Below, piece by piece: positions 20,301-28,790 of a stretch of DNA of 64,000 bases. The position numbers were made by a program, and so were the translations under genes. The stretch is from Pseudoalteromonas sp. 0303 (GTDB lineage Bacteria > Pseudomonadota > Gammaproteobacteria > Enterobacterales > Alteromonadaceae): positions 1-64,000 of the forward strand of contig NZ_JABVXF010000024.1 of the NCBI RefSeq assembly GCF_013349995.1. Direction: 5' to 3'. Every line of letters starts with the position of its first letter. The first letter of the stretch is position 1. The notes below the pieces were generated by a model that searched no databases, was not told the origin of the DNA, and worked only from the letters and a program-made list of their open reading frames with translations.

Positions 20301-20412
20301 CCCTAGCGTTGATGAAAATGGCAATGTTCAGCTTTATGATGAGGAACCACTTAAATTAGAGGTTCATCAAAGTTATATTTATAAGCAAGAAAGAAATGAT
20401 AATAGCTTATGA
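17386..20412 (+). CDS. pilY1: PilY1-type pilus tip adhesin, copy 1
   Basis: The 1008-aa secreted protein has a signal peptide (cleavage likely after NLYA), an N-terminal von Willebrand A domain of about 280 residues with MIDAS motif DTSNSM near residue 45 and NIILMTDGEP, and a C-terminal PilY1 beta-propeller. Calcium-type loops are visible: DVDDEDKDGS near 468, DDKNEDGIVNNDD near 565 and DTNKDNSISAD near 650; the last resembles the PilY1 Ca2+ site that controls pilus retraction. A cysteine pair early in the vWA domain is shared with copy 2. It is in operon with pilVWX. It is the shorter and seemingly more AT-rich of the two paralogues. Confidence 0.9.
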   Translation: MRMKLNSLFFIFACVFCQNLYAEDIDLYVNYEVAEDEKLRVLLVFDTSNSMAFSIETGKACRNEGKLILCPEGSRLEVAQEAMIKLINDNSDIEFGLMRLMKDTGGYVIHGIGTSHKEIKNTIRNWDVTSLQAGTPLVETITEAWRYLTGDEISYANLVESVVRDTSIEQSGKYISPFKRYLGDPIRCDNSVNIILMTDGEPYWDVDQDDFIKDLYKSIYGSVPEPVGNSHLSSMATILHGIEKENRDIYPATSIVDSANVYTIGFGKGLGKNAQAILQVTADNGGGNYIFAESAEALSDAFDDVVANIREVNSTFSSPTVASNNSDKLSHRDAVYFPMFLPSNNARWRGNLKKLKVSGGVVVDANLDSALGNDGAILSTAKTYWQSNSNLITDGGSVDKGGVNAYLAEQSSIPNNGRKVITNLSGGRMLNFTVYRVIIHYVNRFKAAVDFNADPDEVFDLINWSRGLDVDDEDKDGSTDDSRHDIFGDVLHSKPVTVDYGNNDVRILIGTNAGYLHMFQDKNDVLSESWAFMPAELYSIIKPLRDKKKSTKVYGVDGPITVYFDDKNEDGIVNNDDRVWAFFGLRRGGSSYYGLDITNPNSPSLMWGGPLKSDDGKFLELAQTWSKPQITFINLKGYEDRPLLVFGAGYDTNKDNSISADSKGRGLYIVDAETGKQVWALTSSEGGFKGEHSIASDIHLLDSDYDGYTDRLYASDTGGGIWRVDLATNNLKNWTHFQLAKLGNNNRRFFYEPYVSRTLFSKVTETTLDGETTHSRIDTPFDAVLIGSGDRTDPLNLKVADKLYMIRDVNTVTRSFEEDEIPGLIWQSDLMNVNSDPFAKVTDSLKDFVELEADLAEKDGWFYNLGWGEKATSKATVLGGVAYFTTYKPDTSSSSDSQCSIAEGQGYLYAFHLHYGTKVYDWLRTPTAAELPDTPTMYVEDGEVYIFPLPNKDPNCTENCEKIEAKVVNGPTPSVDENGNVQLYDEEPLKLEVHQSYIYKQERNDNSL

Positions 20413-20859
20413 TTAAACTGTTTGTTGCTTGATTTTTATATTTAATTTTTCTTTATTAAAACTGTGTTTTCAACCCGGGATTTTTTCTGGGTTGAATGCT
20501 TTTTATAATCACTTTTTCATTGCTAATTATCTAACTTTATAATCTATCAAAGCAACTTTGTACTGAAAGATTTACACTTAAATTTTTGTAATATCGATCT
20601 TTTTTTTATTTTAGCTTTAGGTGGTTTGTAACATTTTAAATTGATTGTAATTTTCTTTTTTACCTTTCTATATTTTCTTGAATTAAATCTTTAAATTTTT
20701 TAATAAATAACTGGAATGATATTGTGTATTTATTATAATACTAATTAGTTAGCATTAATAGGTTGTGTTTTTGGAATTTAAAAACACTTTTTACCTGATT
20801 TTTCTGACTTAGATACTACTAGGCTAAATGTAGATGAAATATCAACACGAAGGTTTGCT
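20413..20859. other. 447-bp AT-rich intergenic stretch between the two pilX-pilY1 pairs
   Basis: No credible frame is seen. Near its left end is a hairpin (CAACCCGG 20471-20478 with CTGGGTTG 20487-20494) whose loop is a T-run, a possible weak terminator. The remainder is strongly AT-rich with many T-runs and could hold a promoter for the second pair. Confidence 0.6.
20471..20494 (+). terminator. Hairpin downstream of pilY1 copy 1
   Basis: CAACCCGG and CTGGGTTG pair with one mismatch around a loop containing six T. A short T-run follows some bases later. It could end the first pilus transcript. Confidence 0.4.
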
Positions 20860-21372
20860 ATGAAAAACTTTTCAATTAATCGAAATAGAAAATACAGTGT
20901 TCCTAATATACGCAAACAACAAGGCATAGTGCTTATTATTGCTTTGATTATGGTCGTTGCTGTGACAGGTATAGCTGTGACTTTAATGAATAGCAGCAGT
21001 GTAGATATAAAAATTACAAATTCAGCTCAAGAGCGTGAAACGGCAGAAAATAGCTTAATTGGTACTGTGCAAAAAGTTATCGCAAATGAAGCAGCAGCAG
21101 GTGGCAATAGTGCTTTTTTAATGAAGGCATCTGAAATACCTGAGGGCGGTTTTGGTATGGATGATATGGATGGCGCATCTAATACTATGACAAATCTAAA
21201 TAATGGTGCGCTAGATTTACCATGCCCACGTAAATTTAACTTTACCGCCGGTGTGTCATGTAACATGGTCCAAGTAGATACCACTATTACTTATGGCACT
21301 AAGAGTAAACATACCTTAACGATCAGCACAGGCGTTGCCCAAGAAATGGCTAGCCTCAATACCGGTGGTTAG
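20860..21372 (+). CDS. pilX: Type IV pilus assembly protein PilX, copy 2
   Basis: The 170-aa paralogue of the 16888 gene has a longer leader, then QQGIVLIIALIMVVAVTGIAV, the SSSVDIKITNSAQERETAEN block and a matching C-terminus (KSKHTLTISTGVAQEM). ACGAAGG lies upstream of the ATG. It is 12 bases before the second pilY1, so the pair was duplicated or acquired together. It differs from copy 1 mainly between residues 75 and 130. Confidence 0.88.
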   Translation: MKNFSINRNRKYSVPNIRKQQGIVLIIALIMVVAVTGIAVTLMNSSSVDIKITNSAQERETAENSLIGTVQKVIANEAAAGGNSAFLMKASEIPEGGFGMDDMDGASNTMTNLNNGALDLPCPRKFNFTAGVSCNMVQVDTTITYGTKSKHTLTISTGVAQEMASLNTGG

Positions 21373-21384
21373 TGGAGAAAAGTT

Positions 21385-24300
21385 ATGAATTTAGAAAAAA
21401 TAACTCAATGTATACTGCTAACTTCTTTAGCAGTGTTTAGTTTTTTGGGTCACGCTGAAGATATTGAATTATATGTCAATCACAATGCCAATCTAGATGA
21501 AAAACCTCGGGTTCTTATTGTTTTTGATACCTCAGGTAGTATGGCTTTTTCAACTAGTTCAGGTAACAGTTGTGGCTTCTCAAATGGTTTATACATTCCA
21601 TGTTCAGATAGCCGTTTAGGCGTTGCGCAAGATTCTATTACTAAACTGGTTGATGGTAACGATGACATTGATTTTGGCTTAATGCGTTTTAACAGCACCA
21701 ATGGTGGCTATGTACTTACAGGCATTGGTTCAGATATATCTGCCTTAAAGACCACAATTGCAGGGCTGCCAGCCGATGGCGGTACACCACTGACCGAAAC
21801 ACTCTGGGAAGCATATCTTTATATAACAGGGCAAAGTCTCTTCTACGGCGAAAAAGTTGATGCCGTACTACGTGATACGTCCATAGAGAAGACCGAAACA
21901 AGTACATATATGGAGGAGGTATGTGAATGGCGCTATAACAGTGGGTGGAGGTATGTTTGTTGGGATGAGCCTCGCATTGCTTATAACAGCTCATATATTT
22001 CACCGTTTGATAATTCAGAAGAAGTAAAGCGCTGTGATAACTCAGTTAACATTATCTATATGACAGACGGTGACCCATCAGCTGGCTCTGATAATGAACA
22101 AGACTCTAATATTAGCGCGTTACACAAGTCGTATTTTGGTAATTATTTAAGTGATAGCGATAAAATTGCCGGAGTGTATTTACACAAGCTTGCAAAAATT
22201 ATTCACGGTACTGATGATGTTGAAGTTGATTTAAGGCCAACGACGACAGACATTCACGAAACAGGTCGTGTCTATACCATAGGTTTTGGCTCTGGCATGA
22301 GTGATAATGGTAAGCGCTTACTATCAGAAACGGCAGCTGAAGGTGGCGGTAAGTACCTACATGCCAATACTGCAGAGCAACTTTCTGAAGCCCTTAAAAA
22401 TACGATTACTCAAATTCGAGAAGTGAACGATACTTTCACGGCACCATCTATAGCAAGTAACAACGTTGACCAAACACGCAGCCGCGAATCGATTTATTAT
22501 GCGATGTTTTATCCTAAAACAGGGGCTCGTTGGCGCGGAAATCTGAAAAAGCTAAAAGTATCTGGCGATCAAATTATCGATAGAGATGGTAAATCTGCCT
22601 TAAATGAAGATGGTTTAATCGATAAAGACGCTAAAACTTTTTGGCTGCCTAGCGGTGAAAGCGCTGATGGTAATTCAGTTGAGCTAGGTGGTGTAAATCT
22701 GTATTTGTCTAACTCTTCTAGCGTGCCGAATGAAGGGCGTAAAGTACTAACAAATGTCAACGGGCGCATGCTTAACTTTACCCGTTATCGGGTTGTATTC
22801 CATTACGGGACTATAGACAAGGCTGCCGTTGATTTTGAAGCTGATCCGGATGAAGTTGAAGATCTTATTAACTGGTCAAGAGGTCTCGATGTTGATGATG
22901 AAGACAAAGATGGATCGACAACGGATTCACGTAAAGACATCTTTGGTGATCCACTTCATTCAAAACCTGTAACAATTGATTATGGTAATGATGATATCCG
23001 AGTTTTAATAGGCACTAATGCCGGTTACTTGCACATGTTCCAAGATAAAAATGATGTGCTAAGTGAAAGCTGGGCGTTTATCCCTAGAAGCTTGTATAAA
23101 ATAATAAAGCCACTTCGTGATAACCAAGCAGATACCAAGGTTTATGGTGTTGACGGGCCAATCTCAGTATTCTTTGATGATCAAAATAGTGATGGAGTAG
23201 TAAATGGCTCAGACCGAGTTTGGGCATTCTTTGGCTTAAGACGCGGTGGAAATTACTACTACGGACTCGACATAACTAACCCAGACTCGCCAAGTTTACT
23301 GTGGGATCAACCAATTGTAGGTGGCACAGGTGACTTTAAAGAATTAGGGCAAACTTGGTCTAAACCTACAGTGACGTATGTGAATCTAGATGGTTATAAA
23401 GACAGGCCCGTGCTTATTTTTGGTGCGGGTTACGATACAAACAAAGACAATGTTATTCGTACAGATGATACCCATGGACGTGGTATTTTTATTGTTGACG
23501 CGCAAACGGGCAAAAAAGTGTGGGCATTAACGCCGAATGAAAATGGCTTTTTAGGTAAGCATAGTATTGCGTCAGATATTAGTATCTTAGATTCTGACTA
23601 TGATGGTTATATTGATAGGCTATATGCAACGGATACAGGCGGTGATGTGTGGCGTGTTGATATGCCTTCTAACAGTCCCAGCGATTCAGAAAACCCATGG
23701 ACACATTTTAAATTAGCAAGCTTAGGGAGTGCACTTTCAACCCAAGATCGTCGATTTTTCTATAAGCCTTTAATTGCACGAACTATGTTCAGCAAAGTAT
23801 CAGAAACGGCCGTCAATGGTGAAACAGTAACTACACGAATTGATACGCCATTTGATGCTGTGCTAATAGGCAGTGGTAACCGCTCTAAACCAACGGGCAC
23901 TGTTACCAACGATCAGTTATTTATGATCCGTGATATCAATACGGTAACTCAGCCATTCCTTGGTAGTGATGTACCCGCAGCAATTACACAAGCTGACTTG
24001 ATGAATATGGATTCTGATCCATTTGGAAATGCACTGGACGACGTTGATAAATTTACTGACTTAGAAGTTGAGTTAGGTGAGTATCACGGTTGGTATTACA
24101 ATTTAGCTTCTGCAGGTGAAAAATCCCTTGCAGCAAGTACAGTTATCGGTGGTGTCGCTTATTTCACAACCTATACACCAGCTTCATCTACAGAAACAGC
24201 GAATCAGTGTTCACTAACTGGTGGTTCAGGAAGTTTATACGCTTTCCACTTACATTACGGTACAAAAGTGTATGACAGCTTGAAATTTACTACCTCGAAT

Positions 24301-24603
24301 GATGTTCCTGATACTCCTCAACTTTATTTTGGTGTAGGTGACAGCTGTGTTGATGGTAATAGCGATGGTTACTGTGATGACAATACAGACGAAAAGGTTA
24401 AAGAGCAAAGCCAGTTTTTAACCATTGGCCCAGGTATTAAAGGTGAACAAAATCCACTGAAAGTACAGGAGATCCAAGGTCCAGGTTTAGTTATCGAAGA
24501 TGGTAAAATTAAACTTGTTAGTGATGCAGTTCCCATTGGCTTTGGCTTTAAAACACAACAAACTTTCATCTATAAGCAAGAGCGAAACGATAATAGCCAA
24601 TAA
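21385..24603 (+). CDS. pilY1: PilY1-type pilus tip adhesin, copy 2
   Basis: The 1072-aa paralogue of copy 1 has a signal peptide (cleavage near GHA), a vWA domain with a canonical MIDAS DTSGSM near residue 52, an inserted stretch with two cysteines (VCEWRYNSGWRYVCW) near residue 180 that copy 1 lacks, and a C-terminal beta-propeller. Calcium-type loops match those of copy 1 (near 502, 600 and 682), with an extra Asp/Cys-rich loop near residue 990 (DGNSDGYCDDNTDE). Both copies end in YIYKQERNDNS or a close variant. The C-terminal half is much more alike than the vWA half by eye, as expected if the tip-exposed part diversifies. Confidence 0.9.
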   Translation: MNLEKITQCILLTSLAVFSFLGHAEDIELYVNHNANLDEKPRVLIVFDTSGSMAFSTSSGNSCGFSNGLYIPCSDSRLGVAQDSITKLVDGNDDIDFGLMRFNSTNGGYVLTGIGSDISALKTTIAGLPADGGTPLTETLWEAYLYITGQSLFYGEKVDAVLRDTSIEKTETSTYMEEVCEWRYNSGWRYVCWDEPRIAYNSSYISPFDNSEEVKRCDNSVNIIYMTDGDPSAGSDNEQDSNISALHKSYFGNYLSDSDKIAGVYLHKLAKIIHGTDDVEVDLRPTTTDIHETGRVYTIGFGSGMSDNGKRLLSETAAEGGGKYLHANTAEQLSEALKNTITQIREVNDTFTAPSIASNNVDQTRSRESIYYAMFYPKTGARWRGNLKKLKVSGDQIIDRDGKSALNEDGLIDKDAKTFWLPSGESADGNSVELGGVNLYLSNSSSVPNEGRKVLTNVNGRMLNFTRYRVVFHYGTIDKAAVDFEADPDEVEDLINWSRGLDVDDEDKDGSTTDSRKDIFGDPLHSKPVTIDYGNDDIRVLIGTNAGYLHMFQDKNDVLSESWAFIPRSLYKIIKPLRDNQADTKVYGVDGPISVFFDDQNSDGVVNGSDRVWAFFGLRRGGNYYYGLDITNPDSPSLLWDQPIVGGTGDFKELGQTWSKPTVTYVNLDGYKDRPVLIFGAGYDTNKDNVIRTDDTHGRGIFIVDAQTGKKVWALTPNENGFLGKHSIASDISILDSDYDGYIDRLYATDTGGDVWRVDMPSNSPSDSENPWTHFKLASLGSALSTQDRRFFYKPLIARTMFSKVSETAVNGETVTTRIDTPFDAVLIGSGNRSKPTGTVTNDQLFMIRDINTVTQPFLGSDVPAAITQADLMNMDSDPFGNALDDVDKFTDLEVELGEYHGWYYNLASAGEKSLAASTVIGGVAYFTTYTPASSTETANQCSLTGGSGSLYAFHLHYGTKVYDSLKFTTSNDVPDTPQLYFGVGDSCVDGNSDGYCDDNTDEKVKEQSQFLTIGPGIKGEQNPLKVQEIQGPGLVIEDGKIKLVSDAVPIGFGFKTQQTFIYKQERNDNSQ

Positions 24604-24617
24604 AGCACTAAGCGACT

Positions 24618-24644
24618 GCTCTGCCTTACATGTTAAGGCGGAGC
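24618..24644 (+). terminator. Hairpin between pilY1 copy 2 and pilE
   Basis: GCTCTGCCTTA (24618-24628) and TAAGGCGGAGC (24634-24644) form an 11-bp stem with one wobble and a 5-base loop. No T-run follows, so it is either a weak terminator or a processing or stability element that could lower pilE expression relative to pilY1. Confidence 0.4.
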
Positions 24645-24755
24645 ATGTGTTAGCTATTTGAATACTCGCCTTAATTGCATAATTATTATTAGCCATCTAA
24701 GATAAGAACAAATAGAGGTAAATCCTCTAAAAACAATTATATAGGTTTTAAAAAA

Positions 24756-25181
24756 ATGAACTTTATAAGAACAAAGGGTCATAACGGTTTTACGCTAATC
24801 GAGCTGATGATTACTGTAGCTATCTTAGGGATTATCGCGAGCATTGCTATTCCTAGTTATTTTGAGCACGTAAAACGTACCGCTAGAACAGAGGCAATTA
24901 CTTCGTTATTAGATGCAGCTAATAAACAAGAGCAGTACTTTGTCGATAATCGAGAATATACAAGCACAATTTCTGATTTAGGTATATCTACGACAACAGA
25001 GAGTAACTTTTACACCATTAGTGTCGAGGTAGATAACGATGCGGGTACATTTACATTTATGGCAACACCTAAATCAGGCCCACCATTACAAGATGCTGAA
25101 TGTGAAACATTGTCTATTTCTGATACGGGTTTAAAAACGTCAACAGGGTCTGCTGACTCAAGCACCTGTTGGGGTAAATGA
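24756..25181 (+). CDS. pilE: Type IV pilin-like protein PilE
   Basis: The 141-aa prepilin has leader [11 protein letters not shown], then [30 protein letters not shown] with Glu at +5. The body is short with a C-terminal Cys pair (DAECETLS and STCWGK). It matches PilE, the last gene of the minor pilin operon. It is separated from pilY1 copy 2 by 152 bases and converges on the GspH-type pilin gene at 25188, with only six bases between the stops. Confidence 0.88.
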   Translation: MNFIRTKGHNGFTLIELMITVAILGIIASIAIPSYFEHVKRTARTEAITSLLDAANKQEQYFVDNREYTSTISDLGISTTTESNFYTISVEVDNDAGTFTFMATPKSGPPLQDAECETLSISDTGLKTSTGSADSSTCWGK

Positions 25182-25187
25182 GCTTTA

Positions 25188-25727
25188 TCAATTATCAGTT
25201 TGACATTTATCAGTATCAATTAATCTAACTCGGCCTATCGGGCTGACCCTAATTGCAAGCCCTTTGAGGCTTGCTTTACTATATTCTGGGCAGTAGATAA
25301 ATGTCCCGTTACCTAGCCCCATCGGCATACCTGCTGGGCTAAACGTAACTGCATGACGCGGGTAAGTCAGCATGTCGAACTTACTTATTGCTTCGACTTC
25401 CATTAGTTTAGTATCACCACTTTCAAGTACACCAAGCACGCCTCTATCTACAAAAACGGTTAACGATTTGTGCCATATAGCTTTGTTGCATCTGTTGTGT
25501 TTTAACGCGCAAAAGGTTACATAGGCATCATTTGTTTGCGCTTTTAGGCGAGTAAACTGCAGCGCTCTTTTCACCGTTTGCATATTGCTTTCTAAACGGT
25601 TTTTAGAAAGAAGTGGCTTATATTCAAATAAGGCTATATGCAGCAGGAGTGATAAAATTGATAGCACTACGAGGCTTTCAAACAATGTTGCTCCGTTTAG
25701 GCTGCGCAGAGTTATAAGTGCCTTCAT
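25188..25727 (-). CDS. FimU/FimT-type minor pilin (GspH-like), divergent processing site
   Basis: The 179-aa protein has a prepilin-type N-terminus whose cleavage site would be NG before ATLFESLVVLSILSLLLHIAL. Glu is at +5, but the usual Phe at +1 is Ala. The body resembles GspH/FimT proteins (LESNMQTVKRALQFTRLKAQ; VTFSPAGMPMGLGNGTFIYC). It lies downstream of the FimT-like gene at 25799 on the same strand, 71 bases away. It probably fills the FimU slot, which is otherwise missing upstream of pilV. Four cysteines could give disulfides. Confidence 0.72.
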   Translation of the reverse strand: MKALITLRSLNGATLFESLVVLSILSLLLHIALFEYKPLLSKNRLESNMQTVKRALQFTRLKAQTNDAYVTFCALKHNRCNKAIWHKSLTVFVDRGVLGVLESGDTKLMEVEAISKFDMLTYPRHAVTFSPAGMPMGLGNGTFIYCPEYSKASLKGLAIRVSPIGRVRLIDTDKCQTDN

Positions 25728-25798
25728 CCTTGAAGACTCCGAATAATGGTTATTTATTTAACTGTAATAGAGGTTAAATAGTTGTCAATCTAGTAGTG

Positions 25799-26347
25799 CT
25801 AATTACATGTTTTTGTTGTTTTTCCTTCATACATTGCGGTGCCTGATTTTGAAATAGATAAGGCTTTATTGTTATCATTACTGCTTTTTGAAGGGCAATA
25901 CACAAATGTACCTGGCTCAGTCCTAATCATACCGCTAGTTTCAAATCTTATAACTCTTGCACCATCAAAACTTAGCGAACTGTGATCGGGTATCTCTTCC
26001 ATCACGCGCAAAATTATATCGCCTTGGTTAGGGTTAAAAGTACCGTTAGGGCTCTTATCTACAAATACAAAAATACTTCCCAGACTCCAGTCCCCCGAAC
26101 AAAATACATAGCTATTTTTTTCAATTGCTTCTGTATCGCCTGCGCAAACAATGACTAATTCATCACTACTAGTCGCTTTTGCACGAGCAAAACTAAGTGT
26201 GCGTTTTAACTCTAATAAATAACTTTCTGCACGGTCATTTTCTAGCATATCTGAGCTATCCCATAGTGCTATCAGTGCAACGATACCTACAATGGCAAGC
26301 GTGACCATCAGCTCTAATAATGTAAAACCCCGTTGTAATGATTTCAT
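25799..26347 (-). CDS. fimT: FimT-type minor pilin (GspH-like)
   Basis: The 182-aa prepilin has leader MKSLQRG then FTLLELMVTLAIVGIVALIALW, with Glu at +5. The GspH/FimT body follows: ESYLLELKRTLSFARAKATSSDELVIVCAG, then RVIRFETSGMIRTEPGTFVYC. FimT and FimU are homologous; FimT proteins have a role in DNA binding and uptake in some species. It is divergent from glnB and converges with the pil operon through the 25188 gene. Assignment to FimT rather than FimU is tentative. Confidence 0.78.
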   Translation of the reverse strand: MKSLQRGFTLLELMVTLAIVGIVALIALWDSSDMLENDRAESYLLELKRTLSFARAKATSSDELVIVCAGDTEAIEKNSYVFCSGDWSLGSIFVFVDKSPNGTFNPNQGDIILRVMEEIPDHSSLSFDGARVIRFETSGMIRTEPGTFVYCPSKSSNDNNKALSISKSGTAMYEGKTTKTCN

Positions 26348-26388
26348 TGTTGTCTCTATTTTGAATCACTTTGTTTAATAATATCATG

Positions 26389-26437
26389 ATTGCTGATTTA
26401 ATCACCGTAATTCATAGCTTTGTTTGCCATCAGCAAT
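26389..26437. promoter_or_regulatory. Inverted repeat in the fimT-glnB divergent region
   Basis: ATTGCTGAT (26389-26397) and ATCAGCAAT (26429-26437) are perfect 9-bp inverted arms 31 bases apart, between two divergent starts. This could be paired half-sites of a regulator or a hairpin in the glnB leader. The regulator is not known. Confidence 0.35.
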
Positions 26438-26449
26438 GGGATTGTCTAA

Positions 26450-26861
<412 letters not shown>

Positions 26862-26880
26862 TATTCGATCGCAAACAGTA

Positions 26881-26906
26881 AAAAAGGCGCCTAAGGCGCC
26901 TTTTTT
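26881..26906. terminator. Bidirectional terminator between glnB and bamD
   Basis: GGCGCC (26886-26891) and GGCGCC (26895-26900) pair around TAA, with an A-run before and a T-run after, so it serves both convergent genes. Confidence 0.92.
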
Positions 26907-26919
26907 ACTTTAGTCTATT

Positions 26920-27678
26920 TTAACGCTTGTTAGCTTCTCGCGTTGCTTTAGCGTGTTCACTTAGCTCAGGTAAGCCAAGCTTGTTATAGCTTTTTTCCAT
27001 GATCTCTAGTGCTTGATCAAGGTAGCTGCTTTGTGAGTAGTGCTCAACCACATATTTACCACGGTTTGCAGCAGCAAGGTATGCCTCACGCTCATAGTAG
27101 TATTCAGCAACTTTTAACTCGTAGCGTGCCATTTTATTCAGTAGCCACACTAAACGTTTTTTCGCTTCTGGTGCGTAGGCACTGTTAGGAAAACGTTTTA
27201 AAAGTGTTGATAAATCAGTAAATGCGACACGAGTACGGTTTGCATCTCTGTCGGCACGGTCTACACCAAAATATTCTTGGAATGCGTTTTCATCCGCTTT
27301 GATGTTTACCAAGCCACGCATGTAATACATGTAGTCTAAATCTTTGTGGTTCGGGTTTAATCGAATAAAACGGTCGATAGTTGCTAGTGCTTGTTCAGTA
27401 TTACCTGCTTGATAATGCGCAAACACTAAGTCCATTTGTACTTGTTTTGATAGAGGACCAAAAGGGTAGCGAGAATCAATAGCACTTAATAGCTCAATTG
27501 CACGAGCATACAAGCCTGAATCTAATGTTTGTTTTGCATCTTCATATAAAGCTTGCGCAGATTTATTAGGAACGCGTTGGATATCTTCTTGATCTGGCGC
27601 TGATGAACAGGCACCTAAGCCAAGTACAGATACTGAAAAAACTATGGCGAACGCACGTTTCCCTATTTTATTTATCAT
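26920..27678 (-). CDS. bamD: Outer membrane assembly lipoprotein BamD
   Basis: The 252-aa lipoprotein has lipobox LGLGAC with lipidated Cys24, then TPR repeats (ALYEDAKQTLDSGLYARAIELL; QVQMDLVFAHYQAGNTEQAL; YYEREAYLAAANRGKYVVEHY). It is the essential TPR partner of BamA in beta-barrel insertion. AAGGTAAG lies upstream of the ATG. It is divergent from rluD, the same arrangement as in E. coli. Confidence 0.96.
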   Translation of the reverse strand: MINKIGKRAFAIVFSVSVLGLGACSSAPDQEDIQRVPNKSAQALYEDAKQTLDSGLYARAIELLSAIDSRYPFGPLSKQVQMDLVFAHYQAGNTEQALATIDRFIRLNPNHKDLDYMYYMRGLVNIKADENAFQEYFGVDRADRDANRTRVAFTDLSTLLKRFPNSAYAPEAKKRLVWLLNKMARYELKVAEYYYEREAYLAAANRGKYVVEHYSQSSYLDQALEIMEKSYNKLGLPELSEHAKATREANKR

Positions 27679-27807
27679 TTTATTTCTTACCTTCGATGTC
27701 TTCGGCTAGGCCAAGTGAGGAAAACCGAGTAAACTATACGTATTATATTAAAGCGATTCTAACCCAGTCGAGCACAGCTTGCACTGGTAAATTGGGTAAA
27801 GTTACTA

Positions 27808-28785
27808 ATGTCAGAGCAAATTTCTCTCCAAGCCGAGGTTCCAATTGACCTTGGCGGTAAACGTCTAGACCAAGTATTAGCGCAATTGTTCCCTGATTAT
27901 TCTCGTTCACGTATAAAAACGTGGATTTTGGATGATAAAATCACTGTAAACGGCGAAATATTAAACACACCGCGCGAAAAACTACTCGGTGGCGAAGTGG
28001 TGAGTGTAGAAACAACCATCGAAGCCCCTCGTGAATACGAGGCACAAAATATCAAATTAAACATCGTTTATGAAGACGATGATATTTTGGTGATCAATAA
28101 ACCTATGGGATTAGTTGTACATCCTGGTGCGGGTAACCCAGATGGCACGGTATTAAATGCTTTGCTACATCATTACCCTGACATCATTAATGTGCCTCGT
28201 GCAGGTATTGTGCATCGTCTAGATAAAGACACCACCGGTTTAATGGTGGTGGCGAAAACAATTCCGGCACAAACTCATTTAGTTTCTGCTTTACAAAAGC
28301 GTGAAAACTTCACCCGTGAATACGAAGCAATTTGTAATGGCACAATGACAGCGGGTGGCATGGTTGAAAAACCAATTGGTCGACATGCAACAAAACGTAC
28401 TCACATGGCCGTGCATGAAATGGGCAAACCAGCTGTGACGCATTATCGTGTTGCAGAAAAATTCCGTGCACATACACGCTTACGTTTACGCCTAGAAACA
28501 GGCCGTACTCACCAAATTCGTGTACACATGGCTTATTTAAACCATCCATTAGTTGGCGATCAACTGTATGGTGGTCGTCCGCGCCCGCCAAAAGGCGCGA
28601 CACCTGAGCTGTTTCAAATGCTACGCGACTTTAAACGCCAAGCATTACATGCTGTTAAGTTATCAATTGCGCATCCAATCACTGGTGAGCTAATGACCTG
28701 GCAAGCGCCAATTCCAGATGATATGGCTGCAATGACAGAAGCATTACGCGCTGATACTAAAGCAAACCCAAATATCGAGTTTTAA
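27808..28785 (+). CDS. rluD: 23S rRNA pseudouridine synthase RluD
   Basis: The 325-aa protein has an N-terminal S4 RNA-binding domain (KRLDQVLAQLFPDYSRSRIKTWI) and a pseudouridine synthase domain with catalytic Asp139 in HRLDKDTTGLM, plus RLETGRTHQIRVHM. It makes the pseudouridines of helix 69 (positions 1911, 1915, 1917). Residue 139 equals the E. coli catalytic position. It is followed five bases later by pgeF. Confidence 0.96.
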   Translation: MSEQISLQAEVPIDLGGKRLDQVLAQLFPDYSRSRIKTWILDDKITVNGEILNTPREKLLGGEVVSVETTIEAPREYEAQNIKLNIVYEDDDILVINKPMGLVVHPGAGNPDGTVLNALLHHYPDIINVPRAGIVHRLDKDTTGLMVVAKTIPAQTHLVSALQKRENFTREYEAICNGTMTAGGMVEKPIGRHATKRTHMAVHEMGKPAVTHYRVAEKFRAHTRLRLRLETGRTHQIRVHMAYLNHPLVGDQLYGGRPRPPKGATPELFQMLRDFKRQALHAVKLSIAHPITGELMTWQAPIPDDMAAMTEALRADTKANPNIEF

Positions 28786-28790
28786 GCGTT

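Noticed and set aside
20413..20859. Insertion sequence remnant between the pil pairs
   Set aside because: No terminal inverted repeats, target duplication or transposase fragments could be seen; only AT-rich sequence.
16888..21372. Second pilX as an assembly error
   Set aside because: The two copies differ throughout in bases and the second PilY1 has unique insertions, so they are true paralogues.
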